From: Shewanella avicenniae
GTDB taxonomy: Bacteria; Pseudomonadota; Gammaproteobacteria; Enterobacterales; Shewanellaceae
Length of the DNA stretch: 64,000 nucleotides
Assembly: GCF_017354945.1 (NCBI RefSeq)
Contig: NZ_CP071503.1
Location: 1,984,001-2,048,000, forward strand
Direction of reading: 5' to 3'
Shown: one piece after another, positions 61,201 to 64,000 of the stretch
How the letters are laid out: every line of letters begins with the position of its first letter
Numbering within the stretch: the first letter of the stretch is position 1
The notes under the pieces: generated by a model
Seen by the model: only the letters and a program-made list of their open reading frames with translations
What the model was told of the DNA's origin: nothing
Databases searched by the model: none
Translations under genes and position numbers: made by a program

Positions 61201-62526
61201 AATAGAGTTGGTGTATAGTGCATGGAACAGGTGCGGTAGAGCATATGCCAGCAATAACTCTGGCGATGCGGCAATAATATTGAGGCCAAACAGCAAATAT
61301 GCCAAAGGCGCAGTGATAAACACAAAGCGCGGTAACGGAAACTGAAAGTGGAGCATCGCGTTTAAATAACACAACCGCTGTCCGAGCTTTAAGCCTTTAC
61401 CAAAGAGCGGATTATCGACGCGGAAGATCTGACACATGCCCCGCGCCCAGCGTGCACGTTGGCCAATATGCAGTGACAGGCGTTCAGTCGCTAACCCCGC
61501 TGCTAGTGGAATAGCTAAAAATGCAGTATCCCAGCCCATGCGTTGCAGTTTAAGCGCGGTATGTGCGTCTTCCGTTACTGTTTCAACCGCGAAGCCATTG
61601 GTTTCGTCTAACGCTTTGCGACGGATAACCGCACATGACCCACAGAAAAACGCCGCATTCCAAAAATCGTTCCCCTTTTGTACTGGACCATAAAACAGTT
61701 CGCCCTCGCCCGGCATATCGATAGAGGTATGCAAGTTGCGTTCAAACGGATCCGGTGAATAAAAGTGGTGCGGAGTCTGCAACAAGGCCAAATTGGGTTC
61801 TTTGATAAAGGCACCTACGGTCGCTTGCAAAAACATGCGAGTAGCTACGTGGTCACAATCGAAAATGCAGATCAGTTCGCCTTTGGTCACCTTCATCGCA
61901 TTGTTAAGGTTACCGGCCTTTGCGTGTTTGTTATCATTTCGAGTGATATAACCCACGCCAGCGGCAGACGCGAACGCGCCGAATTCAGGTCGGCGACCAT
62001 CATCAAGCAAATAGACTCGCAATTTGTCTTTCGGATAATCGAGATTAAGTGCCGCAAGCACAGTATCTTGAACAATCGCGAGGCTTTCGTTGTAGGTAGG
62101 AACATATACGTCAACCGTTGGCCACAAGCGGGTATCTTCCGGCAATGGCACAATTTTGCGATCCAGCGGCCACACGGTTTGAATAAAACCCAATACCAAG
62201 ATTATCCAAGCATAAACTTCGGCGAGCAGCAGCCCTATGCCAAGAATTGTCTCTAGCGGCGTGCTATAAACGAGGGTGTCGGTGGCGCGCCATGCCAAAT
62301 AGCGGGTAGAGATCACCACGCTCATCATCAGCAACACTAAGCGTGCCCAAGGCGTTTGAATGCGGCCAACAATTAGGCTTAAGATGACCCCTGAAACACC
62401 AAATAGCACTTGGTTTTCAACATCTAAAGGTGTGGCGATAATAAGCAAAACGATACACGCTAGCGCTAACATCGCGACGACATTCAGCACCTTCATTATG
62501 GTAAAGGTGTTCTTTTGTTGTTCCAT
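58195..62526 (-). CDS. bcsAB: Fused BcsA-BcsB cellulose synthase
   Basis: Single polypeptide of 1443 residues joining the catalytic BcsA and the periplasmic BcsB. BcsA (residues 1 to ~705) has the GT2 aspartates (D175-D176, FDCDH at 222-226), TED (318-320), QRARW (356-360, the QxxRW acceptor motif), and the gating-loop motif FNVTEK (480-485). Its PilZ domain has RNTVR (561-565) and DLSMGG (588-593), the RxxxR and D-x-S-x-x-G c-di-GMP motifs. A hydrophobic stretch at ~709-731 links to BcsB, whose carbohydrate-binding folds extend to a final membrane helix near 1405-1430. Gene fusion is known in Komagataeibacter AcsAB. Confidence 0.94.
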   Translation of the reverse strand: MEQQKNTFTIMKVLNVVAMLALACIVLLIIATPLDVENQVLFGVSGVILSLIVGRIQTPWARLVLLMMSVVISTRYLAWRATDTLVYSTPLETILGIGLLLAEVYAWIILVLGFIQTVWPLDRKIVPLPEDTRLWPTVDVYVPTYNESLAIVQDTVLAALNLDYPKDKLRVYLLDDGRRPEFGAFASAAGVGYITRNDNKHAKAGNLNNAMKVTKGELICIFDCDHVATRMFLQATVGAFIKEPNLALLQTPHHFYSPDPFERNLHTSIDMPGEGELFYGPVQKGNDFWNAAFFCGSCAVIRRKALDETNGFAVETVTEDAHTALKLQRMGWDTAFLAIPLAAGLATERLSLHIGQRARWARGMCQIFRVDNPLFGKGLKLGQRLCYLNAMLHFQFPLPRFVFITAPLAYLLFGLNIIAASPELLLAYALPHLFHALYTNSILQGRHRYSFWGEIYETVLAFALIRPTLASLWDPSKGKFNVTEKGGLLRDGYFDYEAVRPHLVTLALLIAGITWGAVRMVFNEDFAIQPFVLGLNLVWAGLNVIILLAAVAVAREAKQIRNTVRVDISLPAVLYLSNGRTLRSETYDLSMGGMRLKNPLGAAIQDTMVEEVEINFDGKALLFPVSTVTSDNQYLRFHFRDLPIRQRKKLVNVVMGRADAWVPDHEHPADNPFKSFGGVLRAVMGLFSPEAASNSGWLRWRRSLFGSWKFRIVLVTIIGLGVAIVANRAWAEEGQFDQTISFSDAGFFGPISVSGNGNDIGVHFSIRKDEVAAAASLKLSISYPQSQFPKDSYLEVSLNGQHLQNIELDTFSADGFTSDITLQPALIVSENDLTFRIVGQEFLTCNSEDVTAQKRNEVIIDNNSSIQLQLLRLSRPNNLADFPEPFFDAGMMREVSIPMIIADDASEKIYESSAVVASYFGSLARFRKVDFPVVNSSLPEQNAIAFVVGNNLAGISLPEVTGPEIRIINNPLSPLYKVLLVMGRSGLEVKQAANYLVSGAAMVGEQQPAKLIQIAERKPHDAPNWVATDKPVRLGDLTHESALIAKGIYHGTNEVNFRAPPDIFRWRNKPMKMEVQYLFPEGDWLDERRSKLSVTLNGKYLTSLPVNSVGVWASIMHLFGNDIRQQRAVLEIPPYLLYGENKLEFYFDLRVHPDSDCQQALGSNIVSRVLPTSTIDFSGSEHFTALPNLSYFVSSGFPFTRMADLADTLVVLPSRPTLNEVQAFLELMARMGRSTGLPAYKVTVQQGVNITNSAVDKDVLVVGETGKIAPVFASSPFEVSNGKLSLAQSSLSNTWRTIVSGDWSRQEKSAKRQLDGQEQFSGIASFLSPLNKTRVVVAATDTETANLPTLVGDLALPQAAKNAKGDLLVFNAHQLKAFRVGALNGSGEMTWDMSLRWYFGQHVLLLLVLMLGGILLTATLIYPILHRHAQQRLQHKAEKQDYE

Positions 62527-62536
62527 TGAATTATCT

Positions 62537-63322
62537 CTATCTCAGGGAGAATTTCATCGAATCGTGGCCGTATGCTTCGGGTAGCATCCTGCTGATACTG
62601 CGTGCGATATCTTCCAGATCTTGAATCACGGCTGAGGTAGGGGCGTACTCAAAAACTGACTGTAGCGATGCGGTCGCTTCTGGCACCACTTCATCGCGAT
62701 GAACACGGCCCAGCAACGCCGACCCAAGCCGGTTTTCAAAAAATTCAACACAATCGCGGTTTAGACGACTGCGGATATAAACTTGGTTAATGATGTAAAG
62801 CGCACGCTTGCTGGCCTCTACGCCGAGGTAATGATCTTGTTCCACCAGCGGCATCGTGGCGGCGGAGCAACCATCAGCCATCAACACGACGACGGGCATA
62901 CCATCCATTCTTTTCACCGCATCAAGCCCTGAGCTTGGGCCTGCCGGTAAGTCCACCAGCGTAATACAGCCAGGTTGATGCAGCAATGAACCTAAACGAT
63001 GAGCGAGAAAATCGGGCTCTTGGCGTAATAAGGTATTAAAACCTTCGCGTTGCGCTTTAGTGGCTTGGCCATAAGGCAGCAAGCCAACGCCACTCGGGGT
63101 TTCAATAATGTGTTCACGCCAATCACTGTTGTGTTGTGCTTGAGCAACCACACCTCGGTGTTCAGCCACAGACAGCCCCATGTGAAGCCGCAGCGAATTT
63201 TGTACGTCGAGATCCAACACCACAACTTGGTGACCTAAACGTTGCAGCGCGAATGCTAGATTGGCAGTAAGCGAAGTACGACCGACACCGCCTTTGGGTG
63301 AGGTTAAGTAAACGAGGTTCAT
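62537..63322 (-). CDS. bcsQ: Cellulose biosynthesis ATPase BcsQ (ParA/MinD-like)
   Basis: Deviant-Walker ATPase that positions the cellulose synthase. The P-loop is KGGVGRTS (~9-16), with the expected D in VVLDLDVQ (~34-41) and VDLPAGPSSGLD as the switch region. Length 261 (E. coli about 250). It overlaps the preceding gene by 4 nt (ATGA) and lies 10 nt before the synthase fusion. AAGG lies upstream of the ATG. Confidence 0.93.
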   Translation of the reverse strand: MNLVYLTSPKGGVGRTSLTANLAFALQRLGHQVVVLDLDVQNSLRLHMGLSVAEHRGVVAQAQHNSDWREHIIETPSGVGLLPYGQATKAQREGFNTLLRQEPDFLAHRLGSLLHQPGCITLVDLPAGPSSGLDAVKRMDGMPVVVLMADGCSAATMPLVEQDHYLGVEASKRALYIINQVYIRSRLNRDCVEFFENRLGSALLGRVHRDEVVPEATASLQSVFEYAPTSAVIQDLEDIARSISRMLPEAYGHDSMKFSLR

Positions 63323-63660
63323 TTGCTGACCTTCTTCAGAATGCTACTGAGATCTGTCGCCTTGTCTGATGCTACCGATGTTGATTGCGCCTCAGCAAGG
63401 GGCTCTGCAATGTCCGCTGCTGGTGACACTTGTGGTGCAACACGGTTAGGCGCAGGTGCAGCGGCAGGCGTTGTCATCGACGCTTGCGAAGCGCGCGCGG
63501 AGACTTGGCTTTGATGCAGTGTATCGCGTCGATGTAATAGCTCATTAAGTAATGGCCAAGCCGACGTCACCACAACGCTTTTATCACTAAACGTTTGAAA
63601 CTCCAGCTCTCCTTGCCCTACTTTCGACTTCAATGCGTCGATATCATCATAGCTATTCAT
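63319..63660 (-). CDS. BcsR/BcsP-like cellulose biosynthesis accessory protein
   Basis: First gene of the bcs operon, 113 residues. The N-terminal ~45 residues (DDIDALKSKVGQGELEFQTF ... AWPLLNELL) follow the pattern of BcsR (NDIVALKQAF ... RWPLLAEF) and also of BcsP. The remaining part is a Pro/Ala-rich linker ending in an amphipathic tip (DLSSILKKVSK), the layout of BcsP-type proteins, which are proline-rich and found upstream of bcsQ. ATG 63660 is used; an in-frame ATG six codons earlier is unsupported. The exact subfamily is uncertain. Confidence 0.7.
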   Translation of the reverse strand: MNSYDDIDALKSKVGQGELEFQTFSDKSVVVTSAWPLLNELLHRRDTLHQSQVSARASQASMTTPAAAPAPNRVAPQVSPAADIAEPLAEAQSTSVASDKATDLSSILKKVSK

Positions 63661-64000
63661 TTGATCAATACACCTCAAACCTACTTACAACACCGAGTCT
63701 TACAACTTGATCTAAATCACACAAAAATTTCACAAAACAGAGTGTGTCAAAATTCTGACGCCCAGTAAAGCGAAAGGTATAATATTTGTTTTTGACTGTA
63801 AACCTATATTTTAAAACCACTTTTAGGATTGTCATACAAAATGTAAACACGAATAGTTATTAATGCTCGAAAAACAAACAGTTGAGCCGCATTTGTCTAC
63901 AAATGCATCAAATTTCGGATTAAAACAACAAAATGAACCAAACACGAAAAGACACATAACGCAAAATTCATCGACGTTGATTAAAAAGTGTAGTGCCAAT
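63661..64000 (-). other. Control region of the cellulose operon, to the window edge
   Basis: 340 nt of AT-rich sequence with no gene. It holds the CRP/FNR-like palindrome at 63706-63721. Strongly AT-rich stretches at about 63760-63830 would suit promoter or nucleoid-protein binding. The upstream gene, if any, is beyond the window. Confidence 0.5.
63706..63721 (-). promoter_or_regulatory. CRP/FNR-like site upstream of the bcs operon
   Basis: On the minus strand, TGTGATTTAGATCAAG has the CRP left half TGTGA and TCA at the correct N6 spacing. On the plus strand its core TTGATCTAAATCAC matches the FNR consensus at nine of ten positions. It is centred about 53 bp before the first bcs codon. Confidence 0.5.

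Overview
The window (64 kb, moderate GC) reads as chromosomal DNA of a gammaproteobacterium of the Shewanella type. The evidence is the gene order ald | lrp-ftsK-lolA-rarA-crcB-serS, a tusDCBE set next to yccA, an Fnr/EtrA gene followed by uspE and ttcA, and a bamC-dapA | gcvR-bcp block. The protein sequences also look typical of the Alteromonadales. The assignment rests on recognising protein families, not on a database search. No rRNA, CRISPR array, insertion sequence with intact ends or prophage was seen.

Layout. 0-21 kb is ordinary core chromosome: uracil permease, DUF2066 protein, hda, aspC, a Bax-type glucosaminidase, trxB, ald, then the lrp-to-serS run, a 41-residue membrane ORF, tusDCBE (tRNA 2-thiolation), yccA, a PunR-like LysR regulator, two identical tRNA-Ser(UGA) genes each with its own promoter and terminator, and an NhaC-type antiporter. 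21-30 kb is accessory: a lipoprotein, an exported GH2 beta-galactosidase and a secreted GH5 glucanase with palindromes between and upstream of them, then a PAS/GGDEF/EAL protein and a methyl-accepting chemotaxis protein. 30.3-32.1 kb is a gene desert ending in a perfect 14-bp inverted repeat just before a lone, catalytically intact tyrosine recombinase. 33.4-44.3 kb returns to core genes: aminotransferase, a CcoS-like small protein, etrA, uspE, ttcA, bamC, dapA, gcvR, bcp, an AsmA-family protein and rraA. 44.4-52.6 kb holds a small unknown protein, an overlapping pair of a membrane-anchored periplasmic binding protein and a diguanylate cyclase, the msrPQ methionine sulfoxide repair pair, rmuC and slt.

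The window closes with a six-gene bacterial cellulose operon on the minus strand, read as bcsR/P-like, bcsQ, a bcsA-bcsB fusion, bcsC, bcsD and bcsZ. The fused synthase plus BcsD is the arrangement known from Komagataeibacter (AcsAB/C/D). Its PilZ c-di-GMP motifs, gating-loop motif and glycosyltransferase residues are all intact, and the genes are tightly overlapped. A CRP/FNR-like palindrome lies about 50 bp upstream of the first gene.

Inferred themes: c-di-GMP appears three times (an EAL phosphodiesterase candidate, an intact GGDEF cyclase with an I-site, and the PilZ domain of the cellulose synthase), and beta-glucan handling appears three times (GH2, GH5, and BcsZ within the bcs operon). 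The least conventional items are the binding-protein/diguanylate-cyclase pair, the Cys-motif EAL protein, the fused BcsAB operon, the lone recombinase with its palindrome, and a terminator-like hairpin that abuts the ttcA start codon.
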